The notes: a model not told the origin generated them from the letters alone. Counted from the first letter of the stretch, positions 50,408 to 58,749 are shown. The stretch is DNA of 64,000 bases from Streptomyces justiciae (GCF_015163075.1 NZ_JADDXU010000002.1:806001-870000), one strand, 5' to 3'. Program-made: numbers and translations.

Positions 50408-51159
50408 TTGATCCCCTGGATGCGGTCGTGGATGACGGCGGCCCGGGCCAGCAGGGGCCGGGCGTAGGCCCGGCGCAGGTCGTCCGGGGTGTCGAAGCCG
50501 GGTTCGTCGGCCAGCCACGCGTCCGGGATCTCGGCGGTGACCTCGGCGAGGAGGTCCTCGGTGACGCGCGGGGCCAGCTCCGCGGCGGCGCTCGCGAGGT
50601 CGGGGGCGAAGCGGGCGAGGGCGTGGTCGGCGGCGTCGTAGGGGCGGGCCGCGGAGGCCTCGGCGCCGGGCCAGTTGTGGTGCCAGATCATGGTGGCGCC
50701 GTGGTCGATGAGCCACAGTTCGCCGTGCCACATCAGCAGGTTGGGGTTGCGCCAGGACCGGTCGACGTTGTTGATCAGTGCGTCGAACCAGACGATCCGC
50801 CCGGCCTCAGCCGCGTCCACCTCGAAGGCGAGCGGGTCGAAGCCGAGCGCGCCGGAGAGGAAGTCCATCCCGAGGTTGGTGCCGCCGCTGGCCCGCAGCA
50901 AGTCCTGCACCTGCTGCTCGGGCTCGCCGAGGCCGAGCACCGGGTCCAGGTCGAGCGTCACGAGCCGCGGCACCCGGAACCCGAGCCGCCGCGCCAGCTC
51001 ACCGCAGACCACCTCGGCGACCAGCGTCTTGCGGCCCTGTCCGGCGCCGGTGAACTTCATGACGTACGTCCCGAGGTCGTCGGCCTCGACGAGTCCCGGC
51101 AGTGAGCCGCCCTCACGCAGGGGCGTGATGTAGCGGGTCGCGATGGCTTCCTTGAGCAT
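50404..51159 (-). CDS. HipA-like kinase
   Basis: 251 residues. The HipA/PI3K-like catalytic features: VMKFTGAGQGRKTLVAEVVCGELARRLG (nucleotide-binding Lys region), WFDALINNVDRSWRNPNLL (catalytic loop with D-x3-N-x2-DR), and LWLIDHGATMIW (metal-binding Asp). No HipB-type antitoxin is adjacent, so a classic toxin role is not implied. Substrate unknown. Confidence 0.85.
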   Translation of the reverse strand: MLKEAIATRYITPLREGGSLPGLVEADDLGTYVMKFTGAGQGRKTLVAEVVCGELARRLGFRVPRLVTLDLDPVLGLGEPEQQVQDLLRASGGTNLGMDFLSGALGFDPLAFEVDAAEAGRIVWFDALINNVDRSWRNPNLLMWHGELWLIDHGATMIWHHNWPGAEASAARPYDAADHALARFAPDLASAAAELAPRVTEDLLAEVTAEIPDAWLADEPGFDTPDDLRRAYARPLLARAAVIHDRIQGIK

Positions 51160-51250
51160 CGCCCCAGGTTACTGGGGCTGCTCTGAACAACCCGCACTCC
51201 GGGCCCGTACCTCAGGGCAGTTCACGAGGTATCCGCGGAAGGGACTCAGC

Positions 51251-51670
51251 ATGGCCAGCGAATCGCTTCATCCCGCTTCGGCACCGAGCCGCCGTACGGT
51301 CGTGGCGGCGGTGGGGGCGGCAGGGCTCGCCATCACGCTGAACGCGTGCGGCTCGGACGACGAGGGGTCGACCGCCGCGGCCGGGACCGCGCTGGGGAAG
51401 ACCTCGGAGATCCCGGAGGGCGGCGGCAAGATCTTCGCGGACGAGGGTGTGGTGGTGACCCAGCCGACCGCGGGCACGTACAAGGCGTTCTCGTCCAAGT
51501 GCACGCATCAGGGCTGCGCGGTGACCGGGATCGCCAACGGGGTCATCACCTGCCCGTGCCACAAGAGCGAGTTCTCGGTGACCGACGGCAGCGTGAAGAA
51601 GGGTCCCGCCACCCAGCCGCTGCCGGAGGAGAAGATCACCGTGAGCGGGGACTCGATCACCCTCGCGTGA
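51251..51670 (+). CDS. TAT-exported Rieske [2Fe-2S] lipoprotein
   Basis: 139 residues. N-terminal SRRTVVAAVGAAGLAITLNAC combines a twin-arginine motif with a lipobox cysteine. The Rieske site is complete: CTHQGC and CPCHKSEF. Likely an extracytoplasmic electron carrier anchored by lipidation. No oxidase or cytochrome b gene is adjacent, so its redox partner is unknown. ATG at 51251 with GGAAGGG upstream. Confidence 0.9.
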   Translation: MASESLHPASAPSRRTVVAAVGAAGLAITLNACGSDDEGSTAAAGTALGKTSEIPEGGGKIFADEGVVVTQPTAGTYKAFSSKCTHQGCAVTGIANGVITCPCHKSEFSVTDGSVKKGPATQPLPEEKITVSGDSITLA

Positions 51671-51673
51671 GGG

Positions 51674-52315
51674 TCATGCACGCTTTCGGCGGCTGAGGCA
51701 GGCCAGCATGTCGGCCGTCGTCGTGAGCGTGGCGACCAGGGCGAGGGTGTTGCGGATCATCGCCGGGGTGTAGTCGGAGGGCACCCCGGCGATGGCGTCC
51801 GTGGGCACGACGGCGGTGTAGCCGCGGTTGACCGCGTCGAACACCGCGTTGGGGATCGCCACGTTGGCGGAGACGCCGGTGACGACGAGGGTGCGGCAGC
51901 CCAGGTTGCGCAGCAGCGGATCGACGTCCGTGCCCTGGATCGGCGACAGCCCGTGCAGCCGTCGTACGACGAAGTCCTCCTCGGAGACCTCGATCGGGGC
52001 CGCCACCCGGACCGCGCTGGTGCCGGACAGCTGCTGGACGGGGAGCCGTTCGGCGGCCCGGAAGAGGCGGGCGTTGCGGTTGGCGCCGCGGCCGTCGGGG
52101 CGGCGTTCGGCGATCGCGTGGACGACCTGGACACCACTGTCGTGGGCGGCCGCGACCAGTCGGGCCACGTTGGCGAGAGTCCCCGACGACCGTGCCTCCT
52201 TGGCGAGTTCGGGGAGCGCGCTGTCCGGGCCGACGACGCCCTGCTGGCACTCGACCGTGAGCAGCACGGTGGTGGCCGGGTCGAGGAGTTCGCTCAACTG
52301 CTCGTGCGACGGCAC
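51674..52315 (-). CDS. Isochorismatase-family cysteine hydrolase
   Basis: 213 residues. Isochorismatase fold with LLTVECQQGVVGPDSALPELA and the nucleophile region LVVTGVSANVAIPNAVFDAVNRGY, where the usual catalytic Cys aligns with Ser/Ala-containing text (VSANVAI). This missing Cys may mean a changed or lost hydrolase activity. GTG at 52315 has AAGGGGG 6 nt upstream. Convergent with the Rieske gene, 3 bp apart. Confidence 0.82.
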   Translation of the reverse strand: MPSHEQLSELLDPATTVLLTVECQQGVVGPDSALPELAKEARSSGTLANVARLVAAAHDSGVQVVHAIAERRPDGRGANRNARLFRAAERLPVQQLSGTSAVRVAAPIEVSEEDFVVRRLHGLSPIQGTDVDPLLRNLGCRTLVVTGVSANVAIPNAVFDAVNRGYTAVVPTDAIAGVPSDYTPAMIRNTLALVATLTTTADMLACLSRRKRA

Positions 52316-52395
52316 GTTCTGCCCCCTTGTCGCCAACGGTGTGGGCGGGCGAGCGTAACCACCATTGCGTGTTGAAGGAAGACACCGCATTGTTT

Positions 52396-52412
52396 TCTGA
52401 CGCACTGTCAGA
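52396..52412. promoter_or_regulatory. TCTGAC inverted repeat before the PPOX gene
   Basis: TCTGAC-N5-GTCAGA, perfect 6-bp arms, 26 bp upstream of the start codon. TetR-type operators often have this form; no cognate regulator is adjacent. Confidence 0.45.
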
Positions 52413-52438
52413 TTCCGAGCAGGAGAAAGAGGGGGCGG

Positions 52439-52906
52439 ATGACCGTCACTCAGCGTCGGGGCCGGAAGATCATGATGACGCCGGGCGAGCTGGACGAGTT
52501 CCTGACCAGCCAGCGCACCTGCCGGGTCGCCACCGTGTCCAAGGACGGCGCTCCGCATGTGAGCACGCTCTGGTTCGCCTGGGACGGCACCTCGTTGTGG
52601 CTGTACTCGGTGGTGAAGAGCAGGCGTTGGACCGATCTGCGCCGTGACCAGCGGGTCGCGATCGTGATCGACACGGGCGAGGAGTACGACGAGCTGCGCG
52701 GCGTGGAGCTGTCGGGTGCCGTGGAGTTCGTGGGCGAAGCACCCCGGGTCGGGGATCTGTACGCCGAACTCGACGTTCCCGAGACGCTGTTCGCCCGCAA
52801 GAACTTCGGCCTCGACGAGATGCCGCACGACGGACGGCACGCGTGGGTGCGGCTGACGCCGGACAAGATCGTGTCGTGGGACTTCCGCAAGTTGGCCTCG
52901 ATGTGA
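52439..52906 (+). CDS. Pyridoxamine-phosphate-oxidase-fold (PPOX) protein
   Basis: 155 residues of the split-barrel FMN/F420-binding fold: LTSQRTCRVATVSKDGAPHVSTLWFAWDG, LWLYSVVKSRRWTDLRRDQRVAIVID, VELSGAVEFVGE. These proteins are commonly F420- or FMN-dependent reductases of unknown substrate. AGAGGGGG precedes the ATG. Convergent with the LysR gene. Confidence 0.85.
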   Translation: MTVTQRRGRKIMMTPGELDEFLTSQRTCRVATVSKDGAPHVSTLWFAWDGTSLWLYSVVKSRRWTDLRRDQRVAIVIDTGEEYDELRGVELSGAVEFVGEAPRVGDLYAELDVPETLFARKNFGLDEMPHDGRHAWVRLTPDKIVSWDFRKLASM

Positions 52907-52935
52907 GGAAGTTCAGCCGAGTGATGTAGGGAAGT

Positions 52936-53838
52936 TCAGCCCAGTTTCGCCGCCGCTTCCCTGAGGGCCTCGACCGCCGCCCTGATCGACGGGCGGCGGT
53001 CCGCGTCCGCGCGCCAGACGACGTACACATGGCGCCGGACCCGCTGCTTGAGCGGGACGGTGACGACGCCTTCGGGCATCGGGTGCCGTCCCAGCAGCGG
53101 GGCGATACAGACGCCCAACCCGGCTGCCACGAGGCCGAGTTGGGTGTGGGTCTCGGCGGCGCGGTGGCCGACGATGGGCTCGATGCCCTTGGAGCGCAGG
53201 GTGAACATCAGCCATTCGTGGCAGAACTCGCCCTGCCCCCAGGTGATCCACTCGTCCCCCGCGAACTCGGCGAGGTCCACCTCGTCGCGGTCGGCGAGCC
53301 GATGGCCGACCGGCATCGCCACGTCCGCCGGGTCGTCCAGGACGGATGCCTTGACCAGGCCGTCCGGGAGCGGCATCGGCTTGTTGTACCAGTCCAGGAC
53401 CACGGCGAGGTCGAGGTCGCCGCGGACCACGCCGGCGATGCCGAGCTCCGGTTCCAGCTCGCACGAGCGGACCCGCAGGGCGGGGTGCTCGGCGACGAGG
53501 GCGGAGAGCGCGGCCGGGAACAGCCCGCGCGCGGCCGTGGGGAACGCGGAGATGCGCAACTCGCCCACCACCTGGCCGCGTTGGGCCTCCAGGTCGGACT
53601 GGGCGAGTTCGACCTGCGACAGGATGCGGGCCGCATGCTCGGCGAGCAGCCGGCCGGCGTCCGTGAGCCGCACGCCGCGGCCGTTCTTGGCGAGGAGCTG
53701 CTGGCCGACCTCGCGCTCCAGCTTGGACATCTGCTGCGAGACGGCGGACGTCGTGATGTGCAGGCCCTCGGCGGCGCCGCTCACCGAGCCGTGCCGGGCG
53801 AGGGCGTCGAGGGTGCGCAGGCGCTCCAGGTTCAACAT
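52936..53838 (-). CDS. LysR-family regulator
   Basis: 300 residues. N-terminal wHTH (LNLERLRTLDALARHGSVSGAAEGLHITTSAVSQQMSKLE) and a periplasmic-binding-like effector domain. Divergent from an EamA transporter, with a perfect 8-bp inverted repeat in the gap. Near its 3' end the word GGAAGTTCAGCC occurs twice 21 bp apart (around 52910 and 52931), a small direct duplication covering the stop. Confidence 0.92.
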   Translation of the reverse strand: MLNLERLRTLDALARHGSVSGAAEGLHITTSAVSQQMSKLEREVGQQLLAKNGRGVRLTDAGRLLAEHAARILSQVELAQSDLEAQRGQVVGELRISAFPTAARGLFPAALSALVAEHPALRVRSCELEPELGIAGVVRGDLDLAVVLDWYNKPMPLPDGLVKASVLDDPADVAMPVGHRLADRDEVDLAEFAGDEWITWGQGEFCHEWLMFTLRSKGIEPIVGHRAAETHTQLGLVAAGLGVCIAPLLGRHPMPEGVVTVPLKQRVRRHVYVVWRADADRRPSIRAAVEALREAAAKLG

Positions 53839-53851
53839 GTAAGCAATGCTA

Positions 53852-53875
53852 CGAGATATCGCGTCGAATATCTCG
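53852..53875. promoter_or_regulatory. LysR-type operator
   Basis: CGAGATAT-N8-ATATCTCG, perfect 8-bp arms. GCTACGAG occurs on both sides (53848-53855 and 53881-53888). Fits a LysR activation site immediately upstream of the eamA -35. Confidence 0.65.
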
Positions 53876-53876
53876 C

Positions 53877-53905
53877 TTGTGCTACGAGGTTGTGGGCGTC
53901 ATCGT
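53877..53905 (+). promoter_or_regulatory. Leaderless promoter of the LysR-linked eamA gene
   Basis: TTGTGC (53877-53882), 17 nt, CATCGT (53900-53905), seven bases to ATG at 53913. Confidence 0.6.
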
Positions 53906-53912
53906 TGCCTCC

Positions 53913-54950
53913 ATGACCACCGCCGCCCCCGCCCGGACCCGCACCCTCGACTGGCGACTGCGCTTCGCCGCCCTCGCGCTGATCTGGGGTTTCAGCTTCC
54001 TGCTCATCAAGGTGGGCACGGACGGGTACGCCCCCTTCCAGGTCACCTTCGGACGGCTGCTGTTCGGGACGCTGGTGCTGGCGGCCGCGATGGCGGTGAA
54101 GCGGGAGCGGTTGCCGCGGGGCGCCCGGATCTGGGGCCATCTGGCGGTCGCGGCGTTGCTGCTCAACGCCCTGCCGTTCTCGCTCTTCGCGTACTCGGAG
54201 CTGACCATTCCGTCCACGCTGGCGGGCATCTGCAACGCGACCTCGCCGCTGTGGGGCATGGCCCTGTCCGTGGTCGCCCTCTCCGAGGACCGGCCCACGC
54301 GGGTCCGGGTGGCAGGGCTCGGGATCGGGTTCCTCGGGGTGCTGACGGTGCTGGGCGCCTGGCAGGGCTTCCACGGCCTGGACGCCGGGGGCACGGCGAT
54401 GGCGCTGCTCGCCTCGCTGAGCTACCCGATCGGCTGGATCTACGTCCGCCGCACACTGGCCGGGTCGGGCCACTCCCATCTCTCCATGACCGGCGCCCAG
54501 TTGCTGCTGGCGACGCTGCAACTGGCGGTCGTGACCCCGCTGTTCACGTCTGTCCCGACGCACTTCGCGGGCGTGCCGCTGCTGGCGATCGTCGCGCTGG
54601 GCGCACTCGGCACCGGGCTGGCCGTTCTCATCCAGTACGGCCTGGTCGCCGAAGTCGGGCCTACGACCGCCCAGATGGTCACGTACTTCATCCCCGTCAT
54701 CGCCACGGGAGCGGGCGTCGCGATCCTCGGGGAGTCACTGAGCTGGTCGACGCCGGTGGGGGCGGTGATCGTGCTGGCGGGGGCGGCGTTGACCCAGGTG
54801 AAGCAGGCTCCGAAGGCCGACAGCGCCACTCGCACCCCGACCCCGGCCGACAGCGCCACCCGCCCCTCCCGACCCGCCGACCGGGTGGGGCGCGCCTCCG
54901 ACGTCACCGACAAGGCGAGGCACAGCCCGGCCCCGGCCCCGGCCGACTAG
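53913..54950 (+). CDS. EamA/DMT transporter with low-complexity tail
   Basis: 345 residues. Two EamA domains (ALALIWGFSFLLIKVGTDGYAPFQVTFGRLLFG; LVAEVGPTTAQMVTYFIPVIATGAGVAILGESLSWSTPVG) with ten helices, then about 45 extra cytosolic residues built from 10-residue repeats (ADSATRTPTP, ADSATRPSRP). The repeat continues at DNA level past the stop codon. Substrate unknown; LysR control likely. Confidence 0.88.
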   Translation: MTTAAPARTRTLDWRLRFAALALIWGFSFLLIKVGTDGYAPFQVTFGRLLFGTLVLAAAMAVKRERLPRGARIWGHLAVAALLLNALPFSLFAYSELTIPSTLAGICNATSPLWGMALSVVALSEDRPTRVRVAGLGIGFLGVLTVLGAWQGFHGLDAGGTAMALLASLSYPIGWIYVRRTLAGSGHSHLSMTGAQLLLATLQLAVVTPLFTSVPTHFAGVPLLAIVALGALGTGLAVLIQYGLVAEVGPTTAQMVTYFIPVIATGAGVAILGESLSWSTPVGAVIVLAGAALTQVKQAPKADSATRTPTPADSATRPSRPADRVGRASDVTDKARHSPAPAPAD

Positions 54951-55078
54951 GCGAGCCATACCCCCGCCGGTGTCACACGCATCCCCACACCCGCCAGCCA
55001 GGCCAGCCGCGCCCGCGACCGTACCGACAAGCCGAGCCACCCCGTCAGCCCGACCGACAGCGTCACACGTACCCCCGC
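54816..55078. repeat. 30-bp degenerate repeat crossing the eamA stop
   Basis: Units headed by GCCGACAGCGCCAC-like words at 54816, 54846, 54876, 54905 and, after the stop, near 54967, 55023 and 55053. Spacing is about 30 bp. Units before 54950 are translated; those after it are not and merge into the 3' end of the MocR gene. Confidence 0.6.
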
Positions 55079-56394
55079 CCCCGCCCAGGTCCCACCGCCG
55101 CCGCGATCGCCTCGGCCAGAGGTGCTGCCTCCGACTCGTCGAGCCTCGCGATCGTGACACGGATGCCGGGGGCCGCGTCCATCCGGAAGCGGGCCCCCGG
55201 GGCGACCGCCCAGCCCGCGTGGAGGAGGCGGGACACGGCGCCCGTCTCGTCGGGGACCGGGATCCAGACGTTGAGGCCGCTGCGGCCGTGCGCGGGGACG
55301 CCGCGCTTCGCCAGTTCCGCGATCAGGGTGTCCCGGCGGGCGGCGTACGCGGCCGCCACCGCCTTCGGGTCGATCGCGCCCTCGACCCACAGCCGGGCCA
55401 CCGCTCCCTGCGTGATCCTGCTGACCCAGCCGGGCCCGAGGCGCTGCCGCCCGCGTACCCGGTCGACCGTGACGGGGTCGCCCGTGAAGACGGCGAGCCG
55501 CAGGTCGGGGCCGTAGGCCTTGGCGGCCGAGCGGACGAACGCCCAGCTGCGGGTGGTGCCGGCGAGGGCATGCAGGGGCAGGTCGACGATGCCGTGGCCG
55601 TGGTCGTCCTCGATGAGCAGGGTGTCCGGGTGTTCCCTCAGCACCGCACGCAGGGCACGCGCGCGGGCGGCGGTCACCGCGGCGCCGGTCGGGTTCTGGG
55701 CCCGGTCGGTGACGATCAGGGCGCGTGCCCCCGACCGCAGCGCCCGCCGGACGTCCTCCGGGAGCGGACCCTCGTCGTCCACGCCGACCGGGGCCGTGCG
55801 CAGTCCGACGGCCGGGATCAGATCGAGCAGGCTGCCCCAGCCCGGGTCCTCGACGGCGACCGTGTCGCCCGGCTTGAGGTGGGCCGCCAGGACGCGTTCG
55901 ATCGCGTCGAGCGAGCCGGAGGCCACCGCGAGCGGCCCGTCCGGGACACCGTCGGCGTCCAGCGCGGCACGCGCGAGCCGGGCCAGCTCCGGGTCCACGG
56001 CCGCCTCCCCGTACATCACGGGCTCCCGGTCGTTGTGCCCGGCCGCCGCCGCGAACGCTCCCGCCAGCGCGGGCAGCAGCTCCGGGTCGGGGTTGCCGCT
56101 CGCCACGTCCCGGACGCCCTCCGGCACCTCCACCCGGATCGACTCCCGCGCGGTCGTGGCCGGCTTGGGCCGCACCCGGCTGCCCCGGCGCCCCGCGGTC
56201 TCGATCACCCCGCGTTCACGCAGGACTCGATAGGCCGCCGCGACCGTGTTCGGGTTCACCCCGAGCTCGCCCGCCAACTCCCGCATGGGCGGCAGGAGTT
56301 GCCCCGGCTCCAGCTCACCGGCGCCCACCGCGCGCTCGACGCTCGCCGCGATCTCGGCTGCGCCACGCCCTTCGATCCGATATCCTACTAGCAC
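55063..56394 (-). CDS. MocR/PdxR-type GntR-aminotransferase regulator
   Basis: 443 residues. N-terminal GntR wHTH (residues ~10-75: RELAGELGVNPNTVAAAYRVLRERGVIE) fused to a type-I aminotransferase domain with the PLP-lysine site SAAKAYGPDLRL and the cofactor Asp/Asn loop. Acts as a PLP- or amino-acid-responsive regulator. Divergent from a PPOX gene with symmetric sites between them, so it probably controls that operon. Confidence 0.9.
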   Translation of the reverse strand: MLVGYRIEGRGAAEIAASVERAVGAGELEPGQLLPPMRELAGELGVNPNTVAAAYRVLRERGVIETAGRRGSRVRPKPATTARESIRVEVPEGVRDVASGNPDPELLPALAGAFAAAAGHNDREPVMYGEAAVDPELARLARAALDADGVPDGPLAVASGSLDAIERVLAAHLKPGDTVAVEDPGWGSLLDLIPAVGLRTAPVGVDDEGPLPEDVRRALRSGARALIVTDRAQNPTGAAVTAARARALRAVLREHPDTLLIEDDHGHGIVDLPLHALAGTTRSWAFVRSAAKAYGPDLRLAVFTGDPVTVDRVRGRQRLGPGWVSRITQGAVARLWVEGAIDPKAVAAAYAARRDTLIAELAKRGVPAHGRSGLNVWIPVPDETGAVSRLLHAGWAVAPGARFRMDAAPGIRVTIARLDESEAAPLAEAIAAAVGPGRGRGYV

Positions 56395-56405
56395 AAAGCA
56401 GATTA

Positions 56406-56446
56406 TGCACTAGTGCAATAGCGGTCGCAACTCGTACTGCTATTGC
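56406..56446. promoter_or_regulatory. MocR operator region
   Basis: Perfect 12-bp palindrome TGCACTAGTGCA (56406-56417) overlaps GCAATAGC (56415-56422), which pairs with GCTATTGC (56439-56446). Short CTAGTGC/CTAGCAC words are also repeated at 56385-56415. Confidence 0.65.
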
Positions 56447-56471
56447 CACTCGTACCGCTATGGAGACCGCC

Positions 56472-57158
56472 ATGCAGGGGACCACGCAGCCGACGACACC
56501 ACAGCCCGCCGCCTACCCGGCGACCGACCGCACGGTGCCCACCCGCTCCGCGGACCGTGCCTCGTACGACAAGGACGTCGTGCACGCGATACTCGACGAG
56601 GCCTACGTCTGCCACCTCGGCTTCGTCCGCGACGGCGCCCCGGTCGTGCTGCCGACGCTCTTCGCCCGGGTCGGCGAGCGCCTCTACGTGCACGGCTCGA
56701 CCGGCTCGCGCCCGCTGCGGATGACCGGCCAGGCCGACCCCGGTCTCCCGGTGTGCCTGACGGTCACGCACGTCGACGCGCTGATCCTGGCCCGCTCGGC
56801 CTTCCACCACTCGATCAACTACCGGTCCGTGGTGGTGCACGGCACCGCGTACGACGTGACGGACCCGGAGGAGAAGCGCCTCGCCCTGGACGCGCTCGTC
56901 GACCACGTCGTGGCGGGCCGGTCCAAGGACTCGCGGCCCGCCAACAAGAAGGAGCTGGCCGCCACCGCCGTCATCCGCCTCGACCTCGACCAGGTCTCCG
57001 CGAAGATGCGCACCGGCGGGGTGAACGACGAGCCGGAGGACCTCGCCCTCCCCCACTGGGCCGGCGTCGTCCCGCTGCGCAAGGGCTACGACACCCCAGT
57101 CGGCGACCCTGACCTGGCTCCCGGCACCGGACTCCCCGACTACCTCACGACCCTGTGA
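56472..57158 (+). CDS. PPOX-family flavoprotein
   Basis: 228 residues. Split-barrel fold (AYVCHLGFVRDGAPVVLPTLFARVGERLYVHGSTGSR, YRSVVVHGTAYDVTD), in the pyridoxamine-5-phosphate-oxidase-related group. ATG at 56472 has GGAG 6 nt upstream; ATG at 56460 is in frame. Its TGA overlaps the next ATG. Under MocR control by position. Confidence 0.85.
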   Translation: MQGTTQPTTPQPAAYPATDRTVPTRSADRASYDKDVVHAILDEAYVCHLGFVRDGAPVVLPTLFARVGERLYVHGSTGSRPLRMTGQADPGLPVCLTVTHVDALILARSAFHHSINYRSVVVHGTAYDVTDPEEKRLALDALVDHVVAGRSKDSRPANKKELAATAVIRLDLDQVSAKMRTGGVNDEPEDLALPHWAGVVPLRKGYDTPVGDPDLAPGTGLPDYLTTL

Positions 57159-57790
57159 TGCTGATCCACCCGTGGGACGCGCCGCACGCCGACGCGGAGT
57201 GGCAACAGTGGCTCGCCGTACGGGACTTCGGCACGCTCGTCGTCAACGGGCTGGACGGCGAGCCGCCGTACGCCCAGCCGCTGCACTTCGTGTACGACGC
57301 CGAGCGCGGTGAGGTCCTCACGCATCTGGCCCGCCCCAACCCGATGTGGGCGGCGCTGTCGGCGCACCCCGACGTCGTGCTGAGCGTGGTCGACGACTAT
57401 GTGTACGTCCCCGGCCCCTGGCAGGCCGAACCGGACGTCCCGGCCGAGCACGGCACGCCGACCAGCTTCTACGCCGCCGTCCAACTCCGGTGCCGGGCCC
57501 ATGTGGTGGACGACCCGACCGAGAAGGCGGCCCTGCTCAACCGGCAGGTCGGCCACTTCCAGCCGGAGGGCGGCACGGCCGAAGTGGCGGTCGGCGAGGT
57601 GCCGTTCGACCAGATGCTGTCGGGCCTGCGCGGGGTGCGGCTCGAAGTCACCGGCGTACGGGCCAAGTTCAAGTTCGGGGGCCGGCGGACCGAGGAGGTC
57701 CAGGACTCGATCGCCGTACGCCTCGCGGAGCGGGCCGGTCCGCGGGACGCGGCGGCGCGTGCGCACATGCTGCGCCGCCGCGTCGGCTGA
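57158..57790 (+). CDS. PaiB-type FMN-binding regulator/PPOX protein
   Basis: 210 residues starting MLIHPWDAPHADAEW, as in the PaiB-like FMN-binding split-barrel family (FGTLVVNGLDGEPPYAQPLHFVYDAERGEVLTHLARPNPMWAAL; FYAAVQLRCRAHVVDD; SGLRGVRLEVTGVRAKFKF). PaiB members act as regulators or scaffolds. Start overlaps the upstream stop (TGATG), so it is translationally coupled. Confidence 0.87.
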   Translation: MLIHPWDAPHADAEWQQWLAVRDFGTLVVNGLDGEPPYAQPLHFVYDAERGEVLTHLARPNPMWAALSAHPDVVLSVVDDYVYVPGPWQAEPDVPAEHGTPTSFYAAVQLRCRAHVVDDPTEKAALLNRQVGHFQPEGGTAEVAVGEVPFDQMLSGLRGVRLEVTGVRAKFKFGGRRTEEVQDSIAVRLAERAGPRDAAARAHMLRRRVG

Positions 57791-57795
57791 AGCCC

Positions 57796-58749
57796 CTACG
57801 CCGGTACGGGCTCGCCGCGCCGCACGGCACGGGTCTCGGCCACCGCGAGACCCGTGACCGACCCCAGCATCAGGAAGGTGCCGAGGAGGGTCGGCGCCGT
57901 CAGGTGCTCGCCGAGCAGGGCCACGGCGAGCACCGCCGCGCTGACCGGCTCCAGCAGCATGATCACGGACACCGTCGCCGACCGTACGGCTGCCGCGCCC
58001 GCGAAGTAGAGGGCGTAGGCGAGGGCCGTGGGGACGGCGGCGAGATAGGCCAACAGCCAGAGCAGCAGGCCCGGTTCGACGGTGTGCGGGACCAGGCCCT
58101 CTGCCAGCGCGAACGGCAGCAGCAGCGCGCTGGTGACGGCGAACACCCCGACGGACGTGGCGGCCGCGTCCGCCCCGCCGTCACGACCCCAGCGGCGGGT
58201 CAGCAGCGTCATCGCCGACCCCCCGGCCGCCGACGCCAGCCCGCACAGCACACCCCAGGGCCGTACGGCGGACCCCCCGCCCCCGAGGGTCAGCACCCCG
58301 AGCCCGGCGAGCGCCCCGGCGACGGCGACCGTGCCACCGCGCCCGAGCCGCTCCCCCAGCGCCAGCCGGGCGCCGAGCGCGACGAGGACGGGCCCCGCGC
58401 CGAGCGTGACGATCGTGGCCACGGCGAGTCCGGTGGAGCGTACGGCCGCGAAGTAGCCGGTCTGGAACACGGCGAGCCCGAGGCCGGTGACCCCTGCCCG
58501 CCACATCTTGCGGCCGAGCGGTCCGCGCGCGGCGGTACGGGTCCGGGGGCGCAGCAGCCGTACGGCGGCCAGCAGGACGAGCCCGGAGGCGCAGCGCCAG
58601 AAGGACAGGGCGACGGGCCCCAGATCGCTGACCCCGTAGGCCAGCGCGGCGACCGCGCCCGCGGTGCCCCAGGCGACACCGGCGATGATCAGATAGAGCA
58701 GGCCTCGCCCGACGGGCAGGCCGGAAGAAACAGCAGAAGCATTCGACAC
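57796..58749 (-). CDS. EamA/DMT transporter
   Basis: 317 residues, ten helices ([78 protein letters not shown]). Exporter of unknown metabolite. Convergent with the PaiB-like gene, 5 bp apart, and followed upstream by another EamA gene. Confidence 0.87.
   Translation of the reverse strand: MSNASAVSSGLPVGRGLLYLIIAGVAWGTAGAVAALAYGVSDLGPVALSFWRCASGLVLLAAVRLLRPRTRTAARGPLGRKMWRAGVTGLGLAVFQTGYFAAVRSTGLAVATIVTLGAGPVLVALGARLALGERLGRGGTVAVAGALAGLGVLTLGGGGSAVRPWGVLCGLASAAGGSAMTLLTRRWGRDGGADAAATSVGVFAVTSALLLPFALAEGLVPHTVEPGLLLWLLAYLAAVPTALAYALYFAGAAAVRSATVSVIMLLEPVSAAVLAVALLGEHLTAPTLLGTFLMLGSVTGLAVAETRAVRRGEPVPA

Noticed and set aside
50404..51159. Classic HipBA toxin-antitoxin system
   Set aside because: No HipB-type helix-turn-helix partner is adjacent; the partner is DUF3037 instead.
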